From contig OY987302.1 of NCBI GenBank assembly GCA_963920635.1, forward strand, positions 32,897,278 through 32,961,277: DNA of 64,000 bases, given 5' to 3'. The translations under genes were made by a program, and so were the position numbers. This DNA comes from Pseudeuparius sepicola (lineage: Eukaryota > Arthropoda > Insecta > Coleoptera > Anthribidae). How positions within the stretch are numbered: position 1 is the stretch's first letter; each line of letters begins with the position of its first letter. A model generated the notes under the pieces. The model searched no databases. It was not told the DNA's origin and worked only from the letters and a program-made list of their open reading frames with translations. Of the stretch, positions 53,926 to 63,956 are shown in pieces.

Positions 53926-55085
53926 GAGGGACACCCACAGAACACATCTCTAAGAGCGTCTCCGTGCAGTAAAAAGGATTATCAGTGAACTAGTGAGCGG
54001 AAAAATTAGTGCGCGAAGTGAAAGTGAATGAAGTTTGTTCTATCAAGAAATAGATCGTCCTCGGTGGTGTCAAGGTCCACGAAATCATGTAAGCCAGTTT
54101 AGTACTTAATAAAGCATCAAAAATCAAAAGGTCACGTAAGCAGTCGTTTCATTTATTTTTCTTGTTGGCATTTATCCCTTAAGGTGTCTCAGGCCAAAAC
54201 TAACCGTTACAAGAGGTACCTAAACCTAAGTGTTAACATTTTGGCCATAATTTCCGCATGAATTTTGCAGAACATTCGCCTACAATACAAATAATAATTA
54301 TGTACCGAAACATTCCTTCAAACTTATGAAAGTTCCGTACATCTGGCAACAATGCTGACGCGCATGACGGCAAGCGTCGTCCAATGCTCTGCCGATGCCT
54401 CATGCGCCCTGAAAGAAAGTCAGTGGCAGCTGCAAATAGGGGGCCAAATAGGTAAAAATGCGGTTTAGAAAAAAATTAATTCCGGCTTTAAGAAAAAAGT
54501 TGGAATTTTTTTAATTGCGATTTCGCATTCAGGATATTTTTCCCTACCCACTGTTAAAATTAATGTACTTATGAATAAATCACCCTGTATTTAAATGTTA
54601 ATTTTTGTTTTTTCCTGGGATTCGACCATGAAAAGCACGTTGTTAGTAAGTTTTTCTTTTATTGCTTATAAGCTTATGGCTTATAAGCCATTATCAGGTA
54701 CAATATACAAATGTAAATGATAAATTTTTTACAAAATTGTGTTTATCTAAAATGGAAGAGAATTTTTTTTATATAAATATTTCATATATAGAAAATGAGG
54801 GGTTTATAGTTTCACAATATAATAGAGAAAGTGTATGAGAAAAACATCACTTACATATTATTTGATTGTAGTTCGATATTATAAAATTACGATATATTAC
54901 ACATTTGTTATTATTTATGACATTAATGAAAAGGTGAAAAAATTAGATATTTATTTTATATGGTAACAATTGTGAAGGGTAGAAGAGCAGTGAATTATTT
55001 ATTTCAAATAAGAAGGAAAGACAAAAGAGGAATATTCAATGGCGAAAATAAAAAATGTGTTTCGTTTTTTTATATATAAATAAAT

Positions 55086-55684
55086 AAAAAATTCTTATAC
55101 AGTGCCCGCCAAAAAGTCTGCACCATATGGGAAATTTTTTTAATAAATAAATTACGTAAAATTTGTTTGCGGCATCAGGTTTTGCTAGCTCTAGAACCAA
55201 AATTGACATAATCAAATGTTGTGAGGTAATCTTTTTTATATGTCAAATTTGACATTCATGATAAAAAATGTCCGAAAAATAGGCTTATTTAACCGAATTT
55301 CGAAAAAAGTCATAAGAAAAATATGCTTCTTTAACAATTTTATACCCCTGCGCAAAATTTCAAGAGCCTACTACGATTTTCATATTTTGCCCTTTGTTAC
55401 CCTTTTCCGTATTTGTTAATCCATAAAAGTCGATCCTATGTAATTTAAAACACTCATTGACTGAATACACACTGCACAATACTTAGTTTATGGTCTAAAT
55501 ATCCTTCTTTACCTTTTTTTGCAAAAAAAATAAAACGAGGGCTTGTTGAAGAAGCACGCTTGGTGCAAAACTGATCTCATTTTTACAGATAAACCCATAA
55601 ATTCGATTTACAAACTTTTTTCTATAGTAAATGGTTGTAAAAACACACAAATATTTCTGTCATGCTGATCTGATCAGAAATATA
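55086..55684. other. Unassigned stretch with one Tc1-like end
   Basis: At 55099 the string acagtgcccgccaaaaagtc resembles the terminus of a Tc1-type element. I could not find its inverted partner within the window. No gene seen. Confidence 0.35.
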
Positions 55685-56700
55685 CAGGGTGGCCCAACGA
55701 AAAGTTTCCACCCGGATTATTTAAAAAAGTATTGTTTTTTTCAAAAAACGCAAAAATATGTCAATGTAGTTTGGAAGGGGGACCTTCATTGCAGAGCAAA
55801 GCAGTGCTGTATCTGCAACCCTCTGGCTGGGGTAGCTACCACCTCAAAATTCTTAAATGGGAATAGGGGTCGAGTGACACCTCAAATTAAAGAGAATTTA
55901 GTCATCTTTACAATGCTGTATTTATTTTTAATTTTGAGACCATTTTAGGTAAAAATAAATGCAAAAATGAAGATACGTAATTTATTAATAAATTAATTTA
56001 TTAAATGTTCAAAATGCCCCCCCCCCCCCGACTTCCATGCAGTAATAAAGCCTTTGCTCAAAACTTCTTCGAACATTCCTTAGCATTTCAGGAGTAATTT
56101 GACCACACTCTTCTACTATTCGTTGACGAAGTACTACCAAATCAGGTGTCTCTGTTTTATAAATGACGCTTTTTAAGTGTCCCCATAGAAAAAAATCTAA
56201 TGGGGACAAATCTGGTGATCTGGCTGGCCATTCAATAGGCACTCTCCTACCGATCCACCGATTTGTAAATGTGTTATCCAAGTACTGCCTCACTGGTGCC
56301 GCAAAGTGAGGAGGGGCACCATCTTGTTGAAAATACAATTCATCTTCTTGGTATTCCTGATTGTTTTCCAAAATGTGGGTTATCGCAGGATCAATGGAAT
56401 TTCGCAATAAGTCCAAATACAATTCACCATTCAATGTCTGAGGGAGAAAGAATGGCCCAACAATGTTATCTCCATAAATTCCAGCCCACACGTTTAAATT
56501 TGAGGTGTCACTCGACCCCTATTCCCATTTAAGAATTTTGAGGTGGTAGCTACCCCAGCCAGAGGATTGCAGATACAGCACTGCTTTGCTCTGCAATGAA
56601 GGTCCCCCTTCCAAACTACATTGACATATTATTGCGTTTTTTGAAAAAAACAATACTTTTTTAAATAATCCGGGTGGAAACTTTTCGTTGGGCCACCCTG
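55685..56700 (-). mobile_element. DD41D mariner-type transposon with 206-bp inverted ends
   Basis: Long near-perfect inverted repeats (55685-55890 and 56495-56700), starting CAGGGTGGCCCAACG, are flanked by TA on both sides. Total length is 1016 bp. Only the 3' part of a transposase remains between them, so it is a deletion derivative. Confidence 0.88.
56009..56491 (-). pseudogene. Mariner transposase, C-terminal half (DD41D)
   Basis: 160 codons. The second catalytic Asp is in YFQQDGAPPH and the third in the block WPARSPDLSPLDFFLWGHLK. Counting residues between them gives 41, so DD41D rather than the DD34D of classic mariners. The N-terminal DNA-binding domain and first Asp are missing; the frame starts right at the edge of the inverted repeat. 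Confidence 0.8.
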
Positions 56701-56789
56701 TATAGAAAATTTAAAATATTATGTCCAATAATTATGAGGCGCCATTTCGGACTAAATTATTATTTTTGAATATATAAATTTCTCGGGCT

Positions 56790-57235
56790 AATATATTTTT
56801 TTAATATGATATTTATAGAAATTTGCGTGAATAATCTTTTTTTAGTCAAATTTATATATTACGCATCGCCCAAAAGTATATATTACAGTAAACGCAAAAA
56901 AATATATCAAAACACGATATATTAATTTGGTGCGCCAATATATAATAATTTAGGGTACCACTGGTCGTCACCAGAGGTCGTGCCGCGCATTCCTAAAGTG
57001 CACCGGCAACGCTGCAGCAGAAAGTGCAGAAGCCCGAAGTCGAAATATATTTTTTTATATGATATTTATAGAAATTTGCGTGAATAATCTTTTTTTAGTC
57101 AAATTTATATATTACGCATCGCCCAAAAGTATATATTACAGTAAACGTAAAAAATATATCAAAACACGATATATTAATTTGGTGGGCCAATATATAATAA
57201 TTTAGGGTACCACCGGTCGTCACCAGAGGTCGCGC
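56790..57235 (+). repeat. Direct duplication of about 190 bp
   Basis: Copies at about 56790-56980 and 57045-57235 share more than 95 percent by eye (gatatttatagaaatttgcg ... ggtcgtcaccagaggtcg). A GC-rich spacer separates them. No coding content. It may be an LTR-like or MITE pair; the type is undetermined. Confidence 0.75.
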
Positions 57236-57428
57236 CTGCAAAACGTTAAATAAAAAACTTGTTTGAAATTTTAAAAGAATTCTTATTCCTGATTTTCAAG
57301 GAAAAATTTGAAATTTCTAAATTACTCTTTAAAAACCGAAATTTTTCCAAGTCATATTCTCACCTTTTTATTTGATTAGGTACGCCATTGATAACTGTTA
57401 CTGTGGCATATTTGTCAAAATAAGAACG

Positions 57429-57884
57429 ATGTTGTCTTTAGAGCAAAGAATATTTATAATCCAAAATTACAGAAACGGCGAGAATAGTTATCGCTACGTT
57501 ATTGAGAAGTTTCAAGAAAAGTTTCCAAATGTACAATTATGCAAAAGTTCAGTACATAAGTTAGTAATCAGATTTAAAAAACTGGATCCGTTAGTGATAA
57601 GACGAAGAAAAGATACGACGAAAACGATGCTACAGTATTAATTTTGCAATCTGTTGATGAAAATCCTATGCTGTCTTTAAGAAAACGAGCCCAAAGTTTA
57701 CAAATCTGTAAAAAAAGCCATATTCAAAATGTGTTGAAGGAAAATAAAATTTATTCTTTTAAACCAATTTTTAACCATACTTTGGAAGATGGGGACAGTT
57801 ACAAACGCTTGGATTGTTGTTTGTGGGTAGGTGATGAAATTCTTAATAACAACGTGAACTTTCATAAGCTGATAATGTTCTCAG
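57429..57884 (+). pseudogene. DD41D mariner transposase, N-terminal half
   Basis: From the ATG at 57429: LSLEQRIFIIQNYRNGENSY and LCKSSVHKLVIRFKK make a helix-turn-helix DNA-binding region. A stop near 57641 and a frame change are followed by SLRKRAQSLQICKKSHIQNVL and IYSFKPIF. The frame leads to ...KLIMFS at 57884, where an LTR element interrupts it. The protein resumes at 63340 with DESTFSTNG. Confidence 0.75.
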
Positions 57885-58056
57885 TGTTGTGTATTATGCT
57901 ACCTCACTGTATTGTGTAGCTAACTGTATGTAGAGGCCTCAGCAACTAAACTACACATGAGTCATAAAAAGTTGAACTTCAGTGCCTTGGTACATAAATA
58001 ACTATTGCAAGAATCCACGTGCATTATTATTTAAAAACCAAGTTAAATACATAATA
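57885..58056 (+). repeat. 5' LTR
   Basis: Starts TGTTGTG and shares its first about 45 bp and last about 55 bp (gcaagaatccacgtgc ... aatacataata) with the 3' LTR. The middle part (about 57930-58005) is unrelated to the middle of the 3' LTR. Confidence 0.85.
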
Positions 58057-58080
58057 TTTGGCGACGAGGATTGTGGATAC

Positions 58081-59356
58081 TGTTGTATATTCTCCACTGA
58101 TAAGGTCGTGGTGTTTTTAAAGGTGAAAAATACAGTTCAAGTAGAGTTACAAGGTTCGCAAAAAAAGCGAGGTTAAGAGCAAGGCGCTAGGTGAAGAGAA
58201 AAACGCGGAAACAGATTGACTAGAAACGAGAATGGCTCTCATAGGAAATATCGAGCCCTTTACGGGCACTCCAGATGAATTCGAGACATACTTAGAGAGA
58301 GTGGAATATTTGTTTAAAGTCAATAGTGTCAAAGAAGACATACAGCTTTCAATGTTTATCCAAGAAACCACAGGAACTATCATGTTGAAGTCAAGAATCT
58401 ACTGACTAGGCATTACTCCCCGCAAGTGTCAATAATCTATGAAAGATTCATTTTTAACAAGAGTATGCAGAAAATGGACCAATGCATTGCAGATTAGATA
58501 GTAGAATTGAAGAGATTAGCAAGCACGTGTGACTTCGGACAATTTTTGGATGATGCTTTACGTGATCAATTTGTTGTTGGAATTGAGTCGGAACACATTC
58601 AAAAGAAACTGCTGTCGGGGTCGAAGTTAACCTTTGTCGATGCTTGTAGATTGGCTCAGGCATCAGGATTGGCAGATAAGCAAGTAAAAACGTTATCGGG
58701 CAATGGCACGGCAGGTACTGTTGTATATTCTCCACTGATAAGGTCGTGGTGTTTTTAAAGGTGAAAAATACAGTTCAAGGAGAGTTACAAGGTTCGCAAA
58801 AAAAGCGAGGTTAAGAGCAAGGCGCTAGGTGAAGAGAAAAACGCGGAAACAGATTGACTAGAAACGAGAATGGCTCTCATAGGAAATATCGAGCCCTTTA
58901 CGGGCACTCCAGATGAATTCGAGACATACTTAGAGAGAGTGGAATATTTGTTTAAAGTCAATAGTGTCAAAGAAGACATACAGCTTTCAATGTTTATCCA
59001 AGAAACCACAGGAACTATCATGTTGAAGTCAAGAATCTACTGACTAGGCATTACTCCCCGCAAGTGTCAATAATCTATGAAAGATTCATTTTTAACAAGA
59101 GTATGCAGAAAATGGACCAATGCATTGCAGATTAGATAGTAGAATTGAAGAGATTAGCAAGCACGTGTGACTTCGGACAATTTTTGGATGATGCTTTACG
59201 TGATCAATTTGTTGTTGGAATTGAGTCGGAACACATTCAAAAGAAACTGCTGTCGGGGTCGAAGTTAACCTTTGTCGATGCTTGTAGATTGGCTCAGGCA
59301 TCAGGATTGGCAGATAAGCAAGTAAAAACGTTATCGGGCAATGGCACGGCAGGTAC
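58081..59356 (+). repeat. 638-bp tandem duplication over leader and gag
   Basis: 58081-58718 and 58719-59356 are almost identical (one difference near 58138). The unit starts tgttgtatattctccactga and includes the gag start and most of gag. Confidence 0.92.
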
Positions 59357-59560
59357 GGTTAACTATATACAGCATAAGAAGTTTCAGCGAAGCAGTCAGA
59401 ATGTGACTGGAGGCCATGCAGGTAGGTGCGACAAGTGCGGAAGAAACCATGCAAAGGATAAATGTCCAGCTATGAAATAGAAATGTTTTAATTGTTCAAA
59501 GAAAGGACATTCAAAGGATATGTGTCCAGCGAAGAGGGGTAAACTCCTTGGAGCAGCAGA
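58231..59560 (+). pseudogene. gag, duplicated and frameshifted
   Basis: Each duplicate starts ATGGCTCTCATAGG (58231 and 58869) and encodes MALIGNIEPFTGTPDEFETY. A shared deletion/frameshift follows near 58385, then a shared TAG (ahead of IVELKRLAST). The conserved block CDFGQFLDDALRDQFVVGIE comes next. Only after the second unit does gag go on to the zinc knuckles: CDKCGRNHAKDKC, a stop, then CFNCSKKGHSKDMC (about 59480-59530). The same lesions in both copies mean the damage came before the duplication. Confidence 0.8.
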
Positions 59561-59910
59561 CAAGTGAAGAAGATGCTAATGTGGTGCGAGTGGAAGAATT
59601 CTGTGAGTGTGAACAACTAAATGCAGATCTACTGTCCCTACATCAAGTCAGTGAAGGTACATCAGAAAAACCCGAATATTTATGGCTGAAGGTGAATGGT
59701 AAACTGGTAAAGTTTGAAATTGACAATGGAGCGTGCAGGTCAGTTATCGATGCATGCAGTTATAGTCAATTGTTCGGAGAAACTTTTACAGCTGTTAAGT
59801 ATAACTTTGGCGTAATTTCTGGATGTAATGTTAGTGCTGTAGGTGAATGTAAGGTTGAGGTAGAGTTTAATAACAAAAAGCAAAACTTGGTTTTGACTAT
59901 TGTAAATTAA
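59548..59910 (+). pseudogene. Aspartic protease region of pol
   Basis: The expected D-T/S-G-A signature reads FEIDNGACRSVID at about residue 58: Asn replaces Thr or Ser next to the catalytic Asp, which would be expected to impair the enzyme. The frame stops at 59910 near a poly-A run and resumes at 59928. Confidence 0.65.
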
Positions 59911-59927
59911 AAAAAAAGTTTGGATGT

Positions 59928-62505
59928 TTGTTAGGAAGAAATTGGCTTGATATACTATTTCCAGGATGGAGAAACTATTTTAAAGCTAAATATGATCCTC
60001 AGAACGTAAATAAGGTTTTTGTGAGCAATAACACTGTGCTTGATGAGTTGAGATTAAAATTTAACAATGTATTTGATCAAAATTTGTGTAGCTCGATTAA
60101 AGAATTTGAAGTTAAACTGCACATCAAGGACAATGTTGTACCCATTGCAAAGAAGGCATACTCTATGCCTTATGCATTAAAACCGTTAGTAGAAAATAAA
60201 ATAGATCAGATGGTTAAAGTGGGTATACTTAAACCAGTACCACATGGGCTTCACCAATGATCTATATACCTAGATCCATAATCCAATATACAACTTCGTC
60301 ATCAACATTTTGGTGTTTATTTACAAAATTTTTCTACAGAGTTGCAACTTCCCTAATGTGACAAATAATGAAAGCACTTATTTCTTACAATGTAAATATA
60401 GCAAAGTCATCAGAGATATATAATTATGTTAATATTATCTCTTCATTATATAATATATCATATTATAATTGGCAATATTAAAATACACATGTTGAAAATA
60501 TATTAAATTATGTACTAAGCCTGGTTGCATAGAAGGAAAACTGGGGCAAGCGTAATAGATTTGGCAACGACGCGGCAGGACCGAACGCCTGTCTCTTGTT
60601 GTAGTGCGCGCCGAGTACAGGTTAAAAACGCTAATAAACTCTTTACATTTGTTTAACTATCGACCTATTATAGTGAATAGTGATAGGGCGCTTAAAATGC
60701 GTCGTGTGTGGTGCTAGAAATACTGGATCAAACCGAACTTTCCACTGGTGGGCGATATATTTACGGATCATCTGTGCACCACTACAGGGTCTTTGTTTTG
60801 ATATTTTATTGTATATCAACGTGGATTACAATGCCATTTGAATGGGTCATCTAGGTATACAGATCATTGGGCTTCACCGATTGTCGTGGTACCAAAAAAA
60901 ACTGGAGATGTTACAATATGTACAGATTTTCGGGTCACACTGAATAAAGTACTAAACGTTGATCAGTACCCATTACCCACACCAGACGATATTTTTGCTA
61001 ACTTAGCTGGGGGTAGGTTGTTCACAGTGTTAGATTTATCAGGCTCATATCAACAATTGAGAGTACACAGTGATTATCAAAAATATTTTACTATTAATAC
61101 CCATATGGGGTTATATCAGTTTACAAGATTGACATATGGTATAGCTTCGGCTCCCGCCATTTTTCAATCTGTCATGGATCAAATCCTAGGTGGTATTCAA
61201 GGGGTACATTGTTATCTCGATGATATCCTTATAGCAGCCAGATCTCAGCAAGAAGCTGAGGATTTGTTGCAAATAGTTTTGTCTAGGCTAGATAGGTATA
61301 ATGTCAAAGTCAATAGAGAAAAATGTAAGTTTTTCCAAACCGAAGTAGAGTATCTAGGACATCTGATAGATAGTGAGGGCATACATCCTACTATGGAAAA
61401 AGTACGAGCTATAATTGATGCTCCTGAACCACAAAACATTACACAATTGAGATCATATTTGGGGTTACTAAATTATTACAGTAAATTCATTCCCATGCTA
61501 TCTTCTAAATTACGTCCATTATTTAGATTACGAGAAACAGATAAAAATTTCAATTTTGATCATGAATGTAAGAAAGAGTTTAAATTAAGTAAAGAGTTAA
61601 TAGCTACAAATAAAGTGTTAACACATTATGATCCAAAAAAGCCGATAATGATTGCATGTGATGCGAGTTCTTATGGCGTAGGAGGTGTACTGTGTCATCG
61701 AATTAATGGAGAGGAAAAACCTGTGTTTTTTGCATCCGGAGCTCTGTCTAAAACTGAACAGAATTATTCACAATTAGAGCGAGAGGCATTAGCTATCATT
61801 TTTTGTGTCAAACGTTTTCATAAATATATTTTTGGGCGGTCTTTTGTTCTTATTTCTGACCACCAACCATTAAAAGTAATTTTTAACCCAAACAAAAATA
61901 TATCAGTTATGTCAGCGTCTAGAATCCTTAGATGGAATATTATTTTGTCGGCATATGACTACACCATTGAATATAGGAAAGGCACGCAAATGTACGAGGC
62001 AGATATGCTTTCTAGATTACCGGTAAAAGATTGTACAAATGTTGAAAGTAATATATACTCTTTCAATCGCACGGAAGAATTACCGTTATCGTTTGAACAC
62101 ATTGCGGTAATGTCGAGAAAAGATCATATTATAATGAAAATCATAGATTTTGTCAAAACGGGTTGGCCTAATAAAGTCGATACCGAATTTCAGCCATACT
62201 TCAAAAAAAGAAATGAGTTATCCATCGAGCAGGAGTGTTTGATGTTAGGAACTAAAGTAGTAGTTCCAGAAGCATTACGTGAAGATATTTTGCTATTGCT
62301 TCATGACGATCACATTGGTATTGTACGAGCAAAGATGTTGGCTCGATCAATCTGTTGGTGGCCCAATATCAACAGTGACATTGAGCAGTTAATAAGTAAA
62401 TGTATTACATGTCAGCTACAACAAAATAACCATGAAAAAAATTTGATATCTTGGCCTAAGTCTGTAAATGTGTTTCAAAGGGTACATATTGATTTTTTTT
62501 TATAA
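59928..62505 (+). pseudogene. Ty3 reverse transcriptase-RNase H-integrase N-terminus, interrupted
   Basis: The pre-RT spacer (59928-60255, LGRNWLDILFP, KKAYSMPYALKP) is interrupted by a TIR element. RT resumes at about 60869: SPIVVVPKKTGD, VLDLSGSYQQL, LTYGIASAPAIFQ and the intact YLDDILIA (about 61212). RNase H follows (ACDASSYGVGGVL, SQLEREALAIIF, LISDHQPL), then the integrase zinc domain (LHDDHIGIVRAKM...CITCQ). The frame stops at 62505 as the integrase core begins. The RT and RNase H active sites are intact. Confidence 0.85.
60256..60868. mobile_element. Small TIR transposon (Mutator-like?), 0.61 kb
   Basis: It interrupts the Ty3 RT. Ends are inverted: AATGATCTATATACCTAGAT on the left, and the complement of AATGATCTGTATACCTAGAT on the right. 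The 10-bp string GGGCTTCACC is present on both sides (60246-60255 and 60869-60878). Nine to eleven base target duplications suggest Mutator-like elements; no coding capacity. Confidence 0.75.
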
Positions 62506-63118
62506 AAATGGCGTCCCATGTTTATTGATTGTCGATAGTAAATCAAAATGGATCGATATACATTGTATGTCAAAATCAATGAACATATCAATGGAATTAA
62601 AGTTTTGAAGTCGCCACCATATCATGATGTTGTCAAACCAGAAGTCTTTGCAATGGGAGAAAAAGTAATTGTAGGCAAATTAGGGCCATATACGCAGGAT
62701 AAATGGAAAGAAGGGGTTATAGTAAAGCCTGTTATTATTTGGTTAGTGTGGAAGGAAAAATTATGTATAAACATGTAAACAGCTTGCGTAAAAACTCATT
62801 GGAAAAGGGTATACCCATTTCTGGTGCAAATATGGTTGATTCACCTACCTTTTCAGAACGTCCTGTTGTTTGCGTAAATGCTTCATCAAATATAGGTCAG
62901 GAGGTAGAAAACGTTAATTACGAGAAATCAGAGAATCTGAAATTGTCATCGGAAACAACAGGCGGGAATCATTATACACATGTAATCCCACCTGATGTTT
63001 CAATAGAAACACCTGCAAGTGTTGTTAATCCAGGCACTAATGGAAATTCACCGGTAGCAACACCTGCACCTAGACATAGTACTAGAATAAGAAAAGTACC
63101 TGTAAAATTAGATTTATA
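62506..63118 (+). pseudogene. Ty3 integrase remnant and C-terminal tail
   Basis: LLIVDSKSKWIDIHC (about 62520-62565) is the second strand of the catalytic core. Most of the core, including the DDE centre, is then missing, and the sequence resumes with the C-terminal beta barrel (FAMGEKVIVGKLGPYTQDKW, YLVSVEGKIMYKHV). A long Ser/Thr/Pro tail ends at 63118, just before the purine tract. A frameshift near 62740 separates the last two parts. Confidence 0.75.
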
Positions 63119-63152
63119 ATGATATTGTTTTCTTCTTTAGTAGGAGGGAAAG

Positions 63153-63334
63153 TGTTGTGTACGTCACTGTATTGTGTAGCTAACTTCATTTATATTCAGT
63201 GTTTTGTACTCGATGATTCGGGAATGGGGGGCGCTGGTAGGAAGGCAGTTGTTACGTTGTTATGGGAACATAAAATATACGTTTGCAAGAATCCACGTGC
63301 ACTATTATTTAAAAACCAAGTTAAATACATAATA
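63153..63334 (+). repeat. 3' LTR
   Basis: Starts TGTTGTGTACGTCACTG directly after the purine tract and ends AATACATAATA before the target duplication. The middle (about 63190-63280) differs from the 5' LTR. Confidence 0.85.
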
Positions 63335-63339
63335 CTCAG

Positions 63340-63882
63340 ATGAGTCAACCTTCAGTACAAACGGCACTGTAGCCTCTCAGCATGTGAGATACTGGAGTAG
63401 GAAAAACCCAGAGTTTACAATTGCGAACCGCCGCCAGTATTTTAAAAAAGTAAAATGTTTGGTGCGCCATTTCTTATTATGTGATTATAACATATTTTTT
63501 TGATAATACGTGTAACAGACATTCTTATTTGCATATGCTGGAGTCATTTCTGTCAGACAAGTTGGAAGAATTGCCTCTTCAATATCGCCAAAATATGTAT
63601 TTTCAGCACGATGGGTGTCCTGCCCATTATGCTACAGAAGTCAGGGATTGGCTCAATCGCAAATTTGGAAATCGATGGATGGGCCGAAATGGTCCAATTT
63701 TGTGGCCGCCTAGGAGTCCCGACGTGACAATTTGTGATATGTTTCTATGGGGGCGCATTAAACAAGTAACATATGAAAGACCCATTGAAAATAACGAAGA
63801 AGTTTTAAAGCAGAGAATTTTAGGAGCGATAGAATCAATTTCACTAGGAGAAATAAGAAGCAGCTTTAATTGTTTTAAAGTT
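63340..63882 (+). pseudogene. DD41D mariner transposase, C-terminal half
   Basis: This continues the split protein. The first catalytic Asp sits at the junction (S-DESTFSTNG), then VRYWSRKNPEFTIANRRQY, a frame change near 63480, MYFQHDGCPAHY (second Asp) and WPPRSPDVTICDMFLWGRIK (third Asp, 41 residues on). The stop is at 63882. It is the same DD41D group as the copy at 56.0-56.5 kb but clearly diverged from it. Confidence 0.8.
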
Positions 63883-63956
63883 TAATAAAATAAGAAATAT
63901 TTCTCGAGTATTACAATTATTATTTAATATTAATTAGTAGGTAATTTTATTTAACC

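Larger units (their letters stand above)
51426..54587. mobile_element. TA-flanked DNA transposon, 3.16 kb, no transposase seen
   Basis: Terminal inverted repeats CAGGGTGATTTATTCATAA (51426) and its complement (ending 54587) are flanked by TA (51424-51425, 54588-54589). The Penelope copy at about 26449-26455 shows the empty site with a single TA, which proves the insertion. Inside I see no transposase frame. There is an inverted pair (51868-52105 against about 53085-53345) and a direct duplication (about 53388-53640 and 53662-53925). The TA target suggests the Tc1/mariner group, but family assignment is open. Confidence 0.85.
50335..55085 (-). mobile_element. Penelope-like element (family B), copy 2, interrupted
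   Basis: Two pieces, 50335-51425 and 54588-55085, are separated by a DNA transposon. The minus strand encodes the N-terminal region (51278-50790, MDLYNNFKQPC onward). After a deletion come degraded RT motifs (AMGSPISS, about 50700, and DDCFLCIHKNE, about 50590). The leader (51280-51425 plus 54590-55085) matches copy 1 at 26360-26780, with an extra segment at about 54700-54850. It has the same orientation as copy 1. GIY-YIG is not visible, and the RT contains stops. Confidence 0.7.
57885..63334 (+). mobile_element. Ty3-like LTR retrotransposon inserted in a mariner
   Basis: LTRs at 57885-58056 and 63153-63334 are flanked by a 5-bp duplication CTCAG (57880-57884 and 63335-63339). Removing the element restores the transposase frame. 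After the 5' LTR comes tttggcgacgaggat, a primer-binding-type leader. A purine tract (taggagggaaag) precedes the 3' LTR. gag, protease, RT, RNase H and integrase are in Ty3 order, but gag, protease and integrase are damaged. Confidence 0.92.
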
